Position numbers and translations under genes: made by a program
Shown: positions 44,470 to 54,900 of the stretch, in pieces
Layout: every line of letters begins with the position of its first letter
Numbering within the stretch: position 1 is the stretch's first letter
Assembly: GCA_026129865.1 (NCBI GenBank)
Contig: JAHCHG010000008.1
Span: forward strand, 62,001-126,000
From: Pyrinomonadaceae bacterium
Lineage (GTDB): Bacteria; Acidobacteriota; Blastocatellia; Pyrinomonadales; Pyrinomonadaceae
DNA length: 64,000 bases
Direction: 5' to 3'
The notes under the pieces: model-generated
Told to the model about the DNA's origin: nothing
Seen by the model: only the letters and a program-made list of their open reading frames with translations
Databases searched by the model: none

Positions 44470-45023
44470 GTGAACATATAGAACAAAAACAGACGCTTGA
44501 CGAAAAATTTGTTGGACGTTTGGAAAAATATGTCAAAGATGAAGACCGTGCGGCGTTGGCGCATTTGAGACGCGGTTTGGGGAAAGATGCTTGGACGGCG
44601 ACGGAGATGTTTCCATACGTTGCGGGTTGGACGGCGAATCTTTCAAGACGCGATGAGAACGCTTATTTTCTCGTCGCTTCGCTCGTCGGTTTGTATCCGA
44701 CTTACAGTTGGAAGCCGACTGAGAAAATAAAATTTAACAATTTAGGCAAATCTCTGTCGTTTTTAAGCGAAGACAGCGGCAGCATCGAAAAGCGTTTTAC
44801 GGCTTTGCTGAACGCCGACGATGAAGATTTGTCAGAACATTTGCGGCAAATTGTCAGTCTTTTGAAGTCGAAGGAAGCACCGATAAATTGGCATCAACTT
44901 TTACGAGACATCAAAAATTGGTCGCACGAAAATAGATTTGTCCAGAGAAGTTGGGCAAAAGGATTTTGGGGAAATTTAGAAGAGAACAAAGAACATAAAG
45001 AAGGAGAAGAAAAACAAATATGA
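44466..45023 (+). CDS. cse2: Cascade small subunit Cse2 (CasB)
   Basis: Cse2 is the small helical subunit that stabilises the crRNA and the displaced DNA strand in Cascade. The 185-residue product is all-helical, with DRAALAHLRRGLGKDAW near residue 30 and the basic ENRFVQRSWAKGFW segment near residue 160, both characteristic of CasB. ATG overlaps the cas8e stop (ATGA) and its own stop overlaps the cas7e start, so translation is coupled on both sides. Confidence 0.92.
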   Translation: MSEHIEQKQTLDEKFVGRLEKYVKDEDRAALAHLRRGLGKDAWTATEMFPYVAGWTANLSRRDENAYFLVASLVGLYPTYSWKPTEKIKFNNLGKSLSFLSEDSGSIEKRFTALLNADDEDLSEHLRQIVSLLKSKEAPINWHQLLRDIKNWSHENRFVQRSWAKGFWGNLEENKEHKEGEEKQI

Positions 45024-46177
45024 TTTTAGAATTACACTTAATACAAAACTTTGCACCGTCAAACTTGAACAGAAGCGACACGGGTTCGCCGAAAGACTGC
45101 ACATTCGGCGGTTTTCGGCGAGCGAGAATTTCGAGCCAATGTTTCAAACGGGCGATGCGCGAGCATTTTCGGGAAAATTTTTCGGCGCAAGATAATTTAG
45201 CCGAAAGATCAACGAGACTTGTCGAAGCAATCAGCAAACATTTAATTGAAAACGGCAAAGATGAAGCGGAAGCCAAAGGTGTCGTCGAAACGGCTTTGAG
45301 CGGAGTCGGCTTGAAAATGTCGTCGAAAGACGCGACAAAAACGCAGTATTTACTGTTCTTAGGGCGCGAGGAAATCAAAGAAGTCGCCGATGTTTGTTTG
45401 GAAAATTATGACGCGTTGCTTAAAATTACACCGAAAACCGAAGAGGGAATGACGGCGAAGGAAGCGAAAAAAGCGGCGAAGGGTTCTGTTCCGCCGGAAA
45501 TTTCAAAGGCTTTGAAAAATGTTTTGGACGGCGGCAAGGCTTCCGATCTCGCACTTTTCGGCAGAATGCTGGCGGATTTGCCGGACAAAACCCGCGACGC
45601 TTCTTCGCAGGTCGCGCACGCGATTTCGACGCACAAAGTCGGAATGGAATTCGACTTTTTCACGGCAGTTGACGATTTAAAGCCGGAAGAACAATCGGGT
45701 TCGGATCATCTCGGCACGGTTGAGTTTAATTCGGCGTGTTTTTATCGTTACGCGAATGTCAATATCGAAAAGCTAAAGGACAATCTGCAAGGCGACGAAG
45801 ATTTAACGCGGGCGACGATTGAAGCGTTTATCCGTTCGGCAATCGAAGCGATTCCGACGGGCAAGCAAAATTCGTTTGCGACGCACGAAAGACCGAGTTT
45901 TGTGTTGGCGGTAGTTGGCGATGCGGGTAAATGTTCGCTGGCGAATGCGTTTGAAAAACCTGTTAAGGCGAGCGAAAAGAAAGGTTTGGTGGAAAGTTCG
46001 ATTGAAAATTTCGCCGCGCATTGGGAAGCGATTGCCGAAATTTACGGCGATGATGCGAAGGCAAAAAATTGTTTTAAGGTTAAAACCGCAGATGTTGATC
46101 TGAAATCTTTGAAAAACAATGATGCCGGAAATGTCGAAACATTGATAAATAACACGATGAAGGCGATTTTCGCGTAA
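45020..46177 (+). CDS. cas7e: Cascade backbone subunit Cas7e (Cse4/CasC)
   Basis: Cas7e polymerises along the crRNA spacer to form the Cascade backbone. The 385-residue protein begins LELHLIQNFAPSNLNRSDTG and has FGGFRRARISSQCFKRAMRE, the nucleic-acid-binding region typical of Cse4. HKVGMEFDFFTAVDDL and GTVEFNSACFYRYANVNIEKL follow, then RPSFVLAVVGDAG. The start overlaps the cse2 stop. Because each subunit covers six bases, the short 21-nt pseudo-spacer near cas3 would give a smaller complex. Confidence 0.96.
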   Translation: MILELHLIQNFAPSNLNRSDTGSPKDCTFGGFRRARISSQCFKRAMREHFRENFSAQDNLAERSTRLVEAISKHLIENGKDEAEAKGVVETALSGVGLKMSSKDATKTQYLLFLGREEIKEVADVCLENYDALLKITPKTEEGMTAKEAKKAAKGSVPPEISKALKNVLDGGKASDLALFGRMLADLPDKTRDASSQVAHAISTHKVGMEFDFFTAVDDLKPEEQSGSDHLGTVEFNSACFYRYANVNIEKLKDNLQGDEDLTRATIEAFIRSAIEAIPTGKQNSFATHERPSFVLAVVGDAGKCSLANAFEKPVKASEKKGLVESSIENFAAHWEAIAEIYGDDAKAKNCFKVKTADVDLKSLKNNDAGNVETLINNTMKAIFA

Positions 46178-46195
46178 AAACGATGAGGTAAAAAT

Positions 46196-46951
46196 ATGAA
46201 ATACACATTGCTTTTGCGCTTAAAAGCACCGATGCAGTCGTGGGGCGTTTCAAGCCGTTTTTCGATTCGTGATACGGGCAAAGAGCCTTCAAAATCCGGC
46301 GTAATCGGTTTGCTGTGCGCCGCGCTCGGCATCTCGCGTGATGAAGCAAATTTGGAAAACGAGCAATTTAAGAAATTAACAAAACTGAAAATGAACATCC
46401 GCGTTTTGCGCGAAGGCGTGATGCAGAAGGATTATCACACGGCGCAAAATGTAGCGAAAGCGGCGGGCGGAACGAAACCAACGGAACTTTCAGACCGTTG
46501 GTTTTTGGCAGACGCTGATTTTTTGGTCGGTTTGGAGAGCGAAGATTTTTCGTTTTTGGAGAATCTTCAAAACGCTCTGAAAAAACCGAAATGGCAGTTA
46601 TTTTTAGGGCGCAAGGCATTCGTCCCGAGCGTTCCGGTTTATTTTCGGAACGGCGTTTTAACGAATGAAACGGATGAGTGTTTTCTGAAAAGTAAAACGG
46701 TAGAAAAAACTCTTGTCGAACACGATAAGGATTCGAATTTTCAAAAACCGAAATACGTTGGGAAACAACGCTTAATATGTGAACCGAAAGACGGCGAAGA
46801 CGGTGCGGAAGTACGGCAGGACGTGCCTCTTGATTTTGCTAAAAGGCTCTTTAGCCTGCGGCGGGTTCGCACGGAGTTTTTCACCCCTGTCGAAATCTCA
46901 GAAGGAGGAAAGGTAAATGAAGGAAATCTATCTGACACGAATGACGCTTAA
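46196..46951 (+). CDS. cas5e: Cascade subunit Cas5e (CasD)
   Basis: Cas5e binds the crRNA 5' handle and caps the Cascade backbone. The 251-residue RAMP protein begins YTLLLRLKAPMQSWGVSSRF, a near-diagnostic CasD opening, followed by SGVIGLLCAALGISRDE and later RWFLADADFLVGLE and LGRKAFVPSVPVYF. The reading frame extends 35 bases into cas6e, so these genes overlap. The ribosome-binding site of cas6e lies inside the end of cas5e. Confidence 0.95.
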   Translation: MKYTLLLRLKAPMQSWGVSSRFSIRDTGKEPSKSGVIGLLCAALGISRDEANLENEQFKKLTKLKMNIRVLREGVMQKDYHTAQNVAKAAGGTKPTELSDRWFLADADFLVGLESEDFSFLENLQNALKKPKWQLFLGRKAFVPSVPVYFRNGVLTNETDECFLKSKTVEKTLVEHDKDSNFQKPKYVGKQRLICEPKDGEDGAEVRQDVPLDFAKRLFSLRRVRTEFFTPVEISEGGKVNEGNLSDTNDA

Positions 46952-47690
46952 TCCGCGCTCCAATCAGGTGCGCGCGGAGGTCGGAAATCCCCGCGAACTG
47001 CACAAGACTATCTCCAGAGCTTTTCCTCCTGTCGAAAATCCGCCCGATGCAAAACCGCATGAGCGGAAGACTCCGCGCAATGAATACAACATTCTACACC
47101 GGCTTGAGATCGAACGGCTTCGCGGAAAAGCTTATTTACTTGTCCAATCCGAACACGAGCCGGACTGGAGTTTCCTGCACCATAAGGATTATGCCGACGA
47201 AGTTGAAACAAAAACCGTCGGCGATAGATACGCTGCAATAGAAAATGGAACGCGGCTCATCTTTCGTCTTCAGGCAAACCCGGCTAAACGCGTTGCAAAC
47301 AGATACGAGTACCCGATCGAAACTCAGCGCGAAGAGTTTGACAGGAGGTTCAAAGATGGAAAGATCCGGCGGCGCGTTGCGCTTGTCACAGAAGAAGATC
47401 AGATAAACTGGTTAATTCGGCAGGGCGTGAACGGCGGGTTCGGCGTTGAAAACGTTACGGTCGATCCGGCGGTTCGCAACGTCGTCGCAATCAGCGAAGG
47501 AAAGATCAAATTCAAAAAGCTGGAAAAAGCCGGCGCGAACGGCGGAGACCCCGTAACCTACGGCTCCGTCGTCTTCGAGGGCGTTCTGCGTGTCGATGAT
47601 GCCGAAAAATTTCGCAAAGCATTAACCTCCGGCATCGGTCAGGGAAAAGCTTACGGATTCGGACTGCTTTCAATCGCTCCTGCGAGGTGA
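46917..47690 (+). CDS. cas6e: crRNA-processing endonuclease Cas6e (Cse3/CasE)
   Basis: Cas6e cuts the pre-crRNA at the base of each repeat hairpin and stays bound to it. The 257-residue protein has the conserved His in ELHKTISRAFP (about residue 29) and a C-terminal Gly-rich RNA-binding loop GIGQGKAYGFGLLSI. GGAGGAAAGGTAA precedes ATG 46917. This enzyme would also have to process the degenerate repeats near cas3, whose stem keeps length and pairing. Confidence 0.95.
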   Translation: MKEIYLTRMTLNPRSNQVRAEVGNPRELHKTISRAFPPVENPPDAKPHERKTPRNEYNILHRLEIERLRGKAYLLVQSEHEPDWSFLHHKDYADEVETKTVGDRYAAIENGTRLIFRLQANPAKRVANRYEYPIETQREEFDRRFKDGKIRRRVALVTEEDQINWLIRQGVNGGFGVENVTVDPAVRNVVAISEGKIKFKKLEKAGANGGDPVTYGSVVFEGVLRVDDAEKFRKALTSGIGQGKAYGFGLLSIAPAR

Positions 47691-47697
47691 TTAATTT

Positions 47698-48642
47698 ATG
47701 AAATTAAAAGATCTGCACACGTTGCCAAAGGTGCGCGACAGCCTCAGTTATCTTTATGTCGAACATTGCCGCATCGAACAGGATTCCAAGGCTATCGCAA
47801 TTTACGATGTCGAAGGCAAAACTTCCGTTCCCTGCGCCAATCTGTCGACACTTCTCATCGGTCCCGGTTCGACCATCACCCATTCAGCGGTAAAATCGCT
47901 TGCCGACAACGGCTGTCTGGTGCTGTGGTCGGGCGAGGGCGGAGTTCGCTTTTATGCACAGGGTCTCGGCGAAACGCGTTCTGCGCGCCATCTGCTGAGG
48001 CAGGCTTATCTGAGCTCGGTTCCCGAACTTCGTCTTCGCGTTGTCCGGCGAATGTATGAAATGCGTTTCAACGAATCGCTCGACGAATCGCTAACTTTGC
48101 AGCAAATTCGCGGCAAGGAAGGGGTTCGCGTCCGAACGGCTTACGGTCAGGCGAGCGAGCGAACCGGTGTCGAATGGACCGGTCGTTCGTATAACCGCAC
48201 AAATTGGTTCGATTCTTCACCTATAAACCGCGCGCTTTCGTCGGCAAACAGCTGTCTTTACGGCGTTTGCCATGCTGCCATCGTATCCGCCGGATATTCC
48301 ACCGCACTCGGGTTTATCCATATCGGGAAAATGCTTTCGTTCGTTTATGATATCGCCGACCTTTACAAAGCCGATTTAACCATTCCCGTTGCTTTCGAAA
48401 TGGTCGCGGAATCCGAAGTCGACCTGGAAAAGAGAATTCGACACCGGCTTCGAGACCAATTTTACGAACAGCGTTTTCTTCAAAGGATCATTCCGGATAT
48501 CGAACAGGCGCTGGACGTAAAGATCGAAGAATCCGAATTCGATTTTGACGACGCCGCGCCCGCCGGACTCTGGGACGGTGGCGATTCTTCGGTTTCCGGC
48601 GGTGTCAACTGGGCAGATGACCCGGAGGGCGAAGCGCAATGA
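47698..48642 (+). CDS. cas1: CRISPR integrase Cas1e
   Basis: Cas1 with Cas2 inserts new spacers beside the leader. The 314-residue protein has an N-terminal beta domain (SKAIAIYDVEGKTSVPCANL) and a helical catalytic domain. The metal-binding residues fit Glu in RGKEGVRVR, His in GFIHIGKMLS and Asp in FVYDIADLYK. GRSYNRTNWFDSSPINRALS is typical of type I-E Cas1. GAGGTGA precedes the start, and its last codon overlaps cas2. Confidence 0.97.
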   Translation: MKLKDLHTLPKVRDSLSYLYVEHCRIEQDSKAIAIYDVEGKTSVPCANLSTLLIGPGSTITHSAVKSLADNGCLVLWSGEGGVRFYAQGLGETRSARHLLRQAYLSSVPELRLRVVRRMYEMRFNESLDESLTLQQIRGKEGVRVRTAYGQASERTGVEWTGRSYNRTNWFDSSPINRALSSANSCLYGVCHAAIVSAGYSTALGFIHIGKMLSFVYDIADLYKADLTIPVAFEMVAESEVDLEKRIRHRLRDQFYEQRFLQRIIPDIEQALDVKIEESEFDFDDAAPAGLWDGGDSSVSGGVNWADDPEGEAQ

Positions 48643-48926
48643 TCGTCTTTGTCTTGGAAAAAGTTCCGGTCTCCCTTCGCGGCGAACTCACCCGCTGGCT
48701 TTCAGAACTCCGTGCTGGCGTCTTCGTCGGCAACGTCTCCGCAATGGTGCGCGACAAACTCTGGGAACATGTCTGCGAAAAACTTAAAGGCGGCGCCGCA
48801 ACTCTGCTTTACAGCGCCGCCAACGAACAGGGCTACCTAATGCGCACCCACAGCACACCTTCGCGCATCGTAAGGGATTTCGACGGTCTTCAACTGATGG
48901 TTGTCCCCGATAAAAAGAAATCGTAA
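48639..48926 (+). CDS. cas2: CRISPR adaptation protein Cas2e
   Basis: Cas2 bridges two Cas1 dimers in the spacer integration complex. The 95-residue product is of normal length for Cas2e: VFVLEKVPVSLRGELTRWL, VFVGNVSAMVRDKLWEHVC, QGYLMRTHSTPSRIVRDFDG and a short basic tail. It overlaps cas1 by four bases and ends 54 bases before the first CRISPR repeat. Confidence 0.96.
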   Translation: MIVFVLEKVPVSLRGELTRWLSELRAGVFVGNVSAMVRDKLWEHVCEKLKGGAATLLYSAANEQGYLMRTHSTPSRIVRDFDGLQLMVVPDKKKS

Positions 48927-48980
48927 AATCTAATGACACTTAGAACGAAAAAAAGCGCTGAACCGCCGATTTTTTCAAGT
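48927..48980 (+). promoter_or_regulatory. Short CRISPR leader
   Basis: Only 54 bases separate cas2 from the first repeat. The stretch contains A- and T-runs (GAAAAAAA and ATTTTTTC) but no clear promoter. The leader position is set by repeat orientation, by adjacency to cas2, and by decay of the far end of the array. The promoter may lie inside cas2, or the array may be transcribed with the cas operon. Confidence 0.6.
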
Positions 48981-51900
48981 ATTTTCTCCGCGCACGCGGA
49001 GATGAACCGAGTTGGTTATCGGCAACCTGAAACTGTACGGAATTTTCTCCGCGCACGCGGAGATGAACCGGACAGCTGAACTTTTCAAAAAAGCAAAGCA
49101 GAATTTTCTCCGCGCACGCGGAGATGAACCAGCGGTTCAGAAAAATGGTTGAAACTGTCTGCAATTTTCTCCGCGCACGCGGAGATGAACCGTTTCCTGG
49201 GATGAAAAGCTTTACAAAAACATCATTTTCTCCGCGCACGCGGAGATGAACCGGCGTAACGGTCGAAGCGACAAATTCGCATTCAATTTTCTCCGCGCAC
49301 GCGGAGATGAACCGGCTCATCTGTCTGAATCGGCTACGTTTCGGAAATTTTCTCCGCGCACGCGGAGATGAACCGTAAGCGTATCGGGAATTGATTTAAA
49401 ACTGCAAATTTTCTCCGCGCACGCGGAGATGAACCGGTTTTTGCGGTGATGGCTTTGTGTCCGCAGCAATTTTCTCCGCGCACGCGGAGATGAACCGCCT
49501 GCCGCGGTTGCGGACGTTCTTTTCGGCAAATTTTCTCCGCGCACGCGGAGATGAACCGACTTGAATTTGACATCCGATTCAGGCGAGATGATTTTCTCCG
49601 CGCACGCGGAGATGAACCGATTATTCACGACGCCCCCTGCGTCTTTCCAAAATTTTCTCCGCGCACGCGGAGATGAACCGCCGGAGCGAACATTTTAGAT
49701 AACGGTAAACCGATTTTCTCCGCGCACGCGGAGATGAACCGTTCAAACCGATGCAGTCGGAGATTATATTCTCATTTTCTCCGCGCACGCGGAGATGAAC
49801 CGCCTGCCCATAGCGAACCGCCGATGATCCGCCCCATTTTCTCCGCGCACGCGGAGATGAACCGTGGCTTTCCGTCCGGTCCGACATCCTCTTGTAATTT
49901 TCTCCGCGCACGCGGAGATGAACCGAAACCGCGCGGGTCGGCGCTTGCTATTCCTACATTTTCTCCGCGCACGCGGAGATGAACCGGTTCCTATTTTGTC
50001 AATACAGGATAAAACCGCATTTTCTCCGCGCACGCGGAGATGAACCGCCGAAAAGCCATTGTTACCGATAGCGGCTAAAATTTTCTCCGCGCACGCGGAG
50101 ATGAACCGATGAAAGCGTTTAGGGAAATGTCGAAATTAACATTTTCTCCGCGCACGCGGAGATGAACCGTGAGTTTTATTACGTCTTTTCGCTCCGGCTC
50201 CATTTTCTCCGCGCACGCGGAGATGAACCGAAATCGGCGTCGCGGCGTTCGCCCAAAATTCCATTTTCTCCGCGCACGCGGAGATGAACCGAAGATCGAC
50301 GCCGACACGCTGAAAACCCTTATATTTTCTCCGCGCACGCGGAGATGAACCGATCGCCGGTTTCGATCATAGAAAATTCAAAAAATTTTCTCCGCGCACG
50401 CGGAGATGAACCGAGAAAGGTTGGTAAGGTTGTAAGGTGGGATGGATTTTCTCCGCGCACGCGGAGATGAACCGACGCCGAACGGATCGAACGGGTATGC
50501 GGACACATTTTCTCCGCGCACGCGGAGATGAACCGATCCGCTTCTTTACGATTCGCCGGGAACGATCATTTTCTCCGCGCACGCGGAGATGAACCGGCAT
50601 ACTGTCGATCGGAGAAGAGAGATGCTATATTTTCTCCGCGCACGCGGAGATGAACCGGATTCCCGCGCGAAACCATCATTTTTACTTTCATTTTCTCCGC
50701 GCACGCGGAGATGAACCGACTCTCCGGCGTCCAGCTAACGTGTTGACTGAATTTTCTCCGCGCACGCGGAGATGAACCGGAGTTTTACAAATGCCTGAAG
50801 AAAACGACAAAATTTTCTCCGCGCACGCGGAGATGAACCGGTTTGCGTTCGAACGTCGATGAATTTGAACGCATTTTCTCCGCGCACGCGGAGATGAACC
50901 GAACACAGTCTTTGCCTTGCTCTGGACAAAAAGATTTTCTCCGCGCACGCGGAGATGAACCGACGCAGATCGCTTCGCAAAACGCTGTTCGGCGATTTTC
51001 TCCGCGCACGCGGAGATGAACCGTGATCAGCGCCATGCAGCTTATCAGCACGGCGATTTTCTCCGCGCACGCGGAGATGAACCGTATATAACATTTCTGA
51101 GTGATAATTCGATTGAATTTTCTCCGCGCACGCGGAGATGAACCGCGTATTTTTGAGCCGTAAAGCTCGCGACCGGCATTTTCTCCGCGCACGCGGAGAT
51201 GAACCGCAGTTTGATAAGGAAGTTTCGGTGCGCGTAACATTTTCTCCGCGCACGCGGAGATGAACCGGAGTTTTACAAATGCCTGATAACGAAAAAGACA
51301 TTTTCTCCGCGCACGCGGAGATGAACCGTTACCGTTTTCGTTCCCGTTGCCGATGTAACGATTTTCTCCGCGCACGCGGAGATGAACCGGACGAAAGAGA
51401 CTTATGCCTTTAAATGTAAACATTTTCTCCGCGCACGCGGAGATGAACCGCGTTTCAACCGTATCGAGCGTTCCCGGCGCGAATTTTCTCCGCGCACGCG
51501 GAGATGAACCGAAAGAATTCGAGGTCTTTATCGTCAATTTCGTATTTTCTCCGCGCACGCGGAGATGAACCGCATTCCCGCTTCGACGTGTTGAATGTTT
51601 TGCTATTTTCTCCGCGCACGCGGAGATGAACCGCGAAACGAAAGATGATCACGGTAACGGCTGAAATTTTCTCCGCGCACGCGGAGATGAACCGAACCCA
51701 GAACCCGTCGGCGTTTCCGGCTCGATATTTTCTCCGCGCACGCGGAGATGAACCGTTCGCCCGTGAGCAAGCCAAAACGAATAAATGATTTTCTCCGCGC
51801 ACGCGGAGATGAACCGGCGATCAGGCTAAACGTCAGAACCTTTATGAAATTTTCTCCGCGCACGCGGAGATGAACCGCTCGAACATTCGCGGGAAACGAT

Positions 51901-54900
51901 CGATCAGTCCATTTTCTCCGCGCACGCGGAGATGAACCGGAGACATATGATCATTACTTACCAACACAGCGATTTTCTCCGCGCACGCGGAGATGAACCG
52001 ACAGAAGTTGGATTTGTGGAATTCAACGAATACATTTTCTCCGCGCACGCGGAGATGAACCGTTTTCTAGGTATACCTGTCAAGAGAAAAAAAGATTTTC
52101 TCCGCGCACGCGGAGATGAACCGTAGCCAGATCATAAAATCAACATTGCGGCGTCATTTTCTCCGCGCACGCGGAGATGAACCGCCGTTCATCGCATTTT
52201 CAACAGACATTTCGGCATTTTCTCCGCGCACGCGGAGATGAACCGCTGCGGGCAACAGCGAAGATGTCGCGGTCGCCATTTTCTCCGCGCACGCGGAGAT
52301 GAACCGACCAAGTGATTTGCTCGAGATTCCCGAAAGCCATTTTCTCCGCGCACGCGGAGATGAACCGAAGTGTGTCCCCAACCATTAAGTCGGCGTTATA
52401 TTTTCTCCGCGCACGCGGAGATGAACCGAGTCTTTTCTGATTAGAAAGAACCCTATACCCATTTTCTCCGCGCACGCGGAGATGAACCGATCGCGACCAG
52501 ATCAAATGACCAGATCGCGACATTTTCTCCGCGCACGCGGAGATGAACCTCCGTAGTCAGCTTGAAGCCGAATACCGTTGAAATTTTCTCCGCGCACGCG
52601 GAGATGAACCGTTTGGAAAATCCGCTACATCAACGCCTTCAACATTTTCTCCGCGCACGCGGAGATGAACCGACGATTACGATAACACTCTCAGGGTCTT
52701 TCTAATTTTCTCCGCGCACGCGGAGATGAACCGCCGACAGCGACGGCAATGTCCGCACGGGCGTTATTTTCTCCGCGCACGCGGAGATGAACCGTGCCTG
52801 CTACGAACGTAGCTCGCCCGGAAAAAATTTTCTCCGCGCACGCGGAGATGAACCGCAGTTGCGCCTCTTCGCGTTCGCCTACCATGAATTTTCTCCGCGC
52901 ACGCGGAGATGAACCGATCAGATTTTAATGAAACAAGCATGGCGGGAAATTTTCTCCGCGCACGCGGAGATGAACCGTTTCCTTGATATATGGAACTGCA
53001 TTCAGCGTGGATTTTCTCCGCGCACGCGGAGATGAACCGTCAATAAGTTTTTGCAAATCGCCTTGCGCTTTATTTTCTCCGCGCACGCGGAGATGAACCG
53101 CTGATCAGATTGTTTTCAGGATCGCGGACGCGATTTTCTCCGCGCACGCGGAGATGAACCGCGATTGCAAAAGATCAAGCTTTCGATTTTGTTATTTTCT
53201 CCGCGCACGCGGAGATGAACCGAAAAGAGACGGCTGCATATTTTCAAAACCTCCATTTTCTCCGCGCACGCGGAGATGAACCGGCTCGAGGAACTTCACG
53301 GGCTGCTTGGCGACAATTTTCTCCGCGCACGCGGAGATGAACCGGATCAATTAAATGGGCAGAAAAAGCGCGGTCGATTTTCTCCGCGCACGCGGAGATG
53401 AACCGTTTTCCAGCTTGCAATTCTCCTGACCGCGAAGATTTTCTCCGCGCACGCGGAGATGAACCGGCGGCGGAAATTTCGCGGTTGGTCAAACCGTCAT
53501 TTTCTCCGCGCACGCGGAGATGAACCGAACTACCGGTTTATCGCCATCTTCGCGATAAAATTTTCTCCGCGCACGCGGAGATGAACCGTTTTCCATGTTC
53601 TCGGGAGTATTTAACAGATAATTTTCTCCGCGCACGCGGAGATGAACCGTTCTAGAATTTCCGCTTTTTCCTCTGTCGAGACATTTTCTCCGCGCACGCG
53701 GAGATGAACCGTTCGCACCGCGCAAGTCCGCACCGCGCAAGTTCATTTTCTCCGCGCACGCGGAGATGAACCGTACCAAAATCAACTTTACACACTTTCT
53801 CAACAAATTTTCTCCGCGCACGCGGAGATGAACCGTTGACGAAGTTGCGCTGAAGAAATTCCATAACATTTTCTCCGCGCACGCGGAGATGAACCGACGG
53901 TTTTGCCGATGGCATAAACAAAAATACAATTTTCTCCGCGCACGCGGAGATGAACCTGAATATCCGGGATTTAACCATTGAGTCGTAGCATTTTCTCCGC
54001 GCACGCGGAGATGAACCGTTTCGGAGCCTTTCTTTCGTGATTTCTTGCCATTTTCTCCGCGCACGCGGAGATGAACCGTCGGGCGGCATTCGCACGATTA
54101 GGTGCAGGAAATTTTCTCCGCGCACGCGGAGATGAACCGGTCGCTTTATCGCAACCAGTCGAAATGATCACATTTTCTCCGCGCACGCGGAGATGAACCG
54201 TAGGTAGAGCCGACCTGAAACTCATAAAGTTCATTTTCTCCGCGCACGCGGAGATGAACCGAGTTCGTCGCCTTCCAGCAGCAGCAGTTTCTCATTTTCT
54301 CCGCGCACGCGGAGATGAACCGAAGACAATTCGGAGCCGCCTTTGGATTTTCGCATTTTCTCCGCGCACGCGGAGATGAACCGGTCGTCAGATCGGAGCC
54401 GGAGACAACTGGTTCATTTTCTCCGCGCACGCGGAGATGAACCGGCTCGAGCGGCGAAACATGGCGAATGAAAATAATTTTCTCCGCGCACGCGGAGATG
54501 AACCGAACGGACAAGAAAAAACTTATTGACTTGGAAATTTTCTCCGCGCACGCGGAGATGAACCGAAAAATGTCACACGGATTAAAAGGAAAGGTCAATT
54601 TTCTCCGCGCACGCGGAGATGAACCGATCCTGCGAAACCAAACCGCCCATTAAACCCTTATTTTCTCCGCGCACGCGGAGATGAACCGCTGGGCGCGGTC
54701 GACGTTCATCGAATCCGCGGATTTTCTCCGCGCACGCGGAGATGAACCGAGTTTCTGCTTCATTGTAAGATCGCTCACATCATTTTCTCCGCGCACGCGG
54801 AGATGAACCGCCGCCATCATCGCAAACTACGCTAGAAAATTCATTTTCTCCGCGCACGCGGAGATGAACCGTCCCCGGCTCCGGGGTCTGCCAGATGTGA

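Noticed and set aside
42937-48926. Apparent difference in base composition between cas8e-cas5e and cas6e-cas2, suggesting modular exchange
   Set aside because: The impression from reading is not strong and I could not compute composition reliably, so I make no claim.
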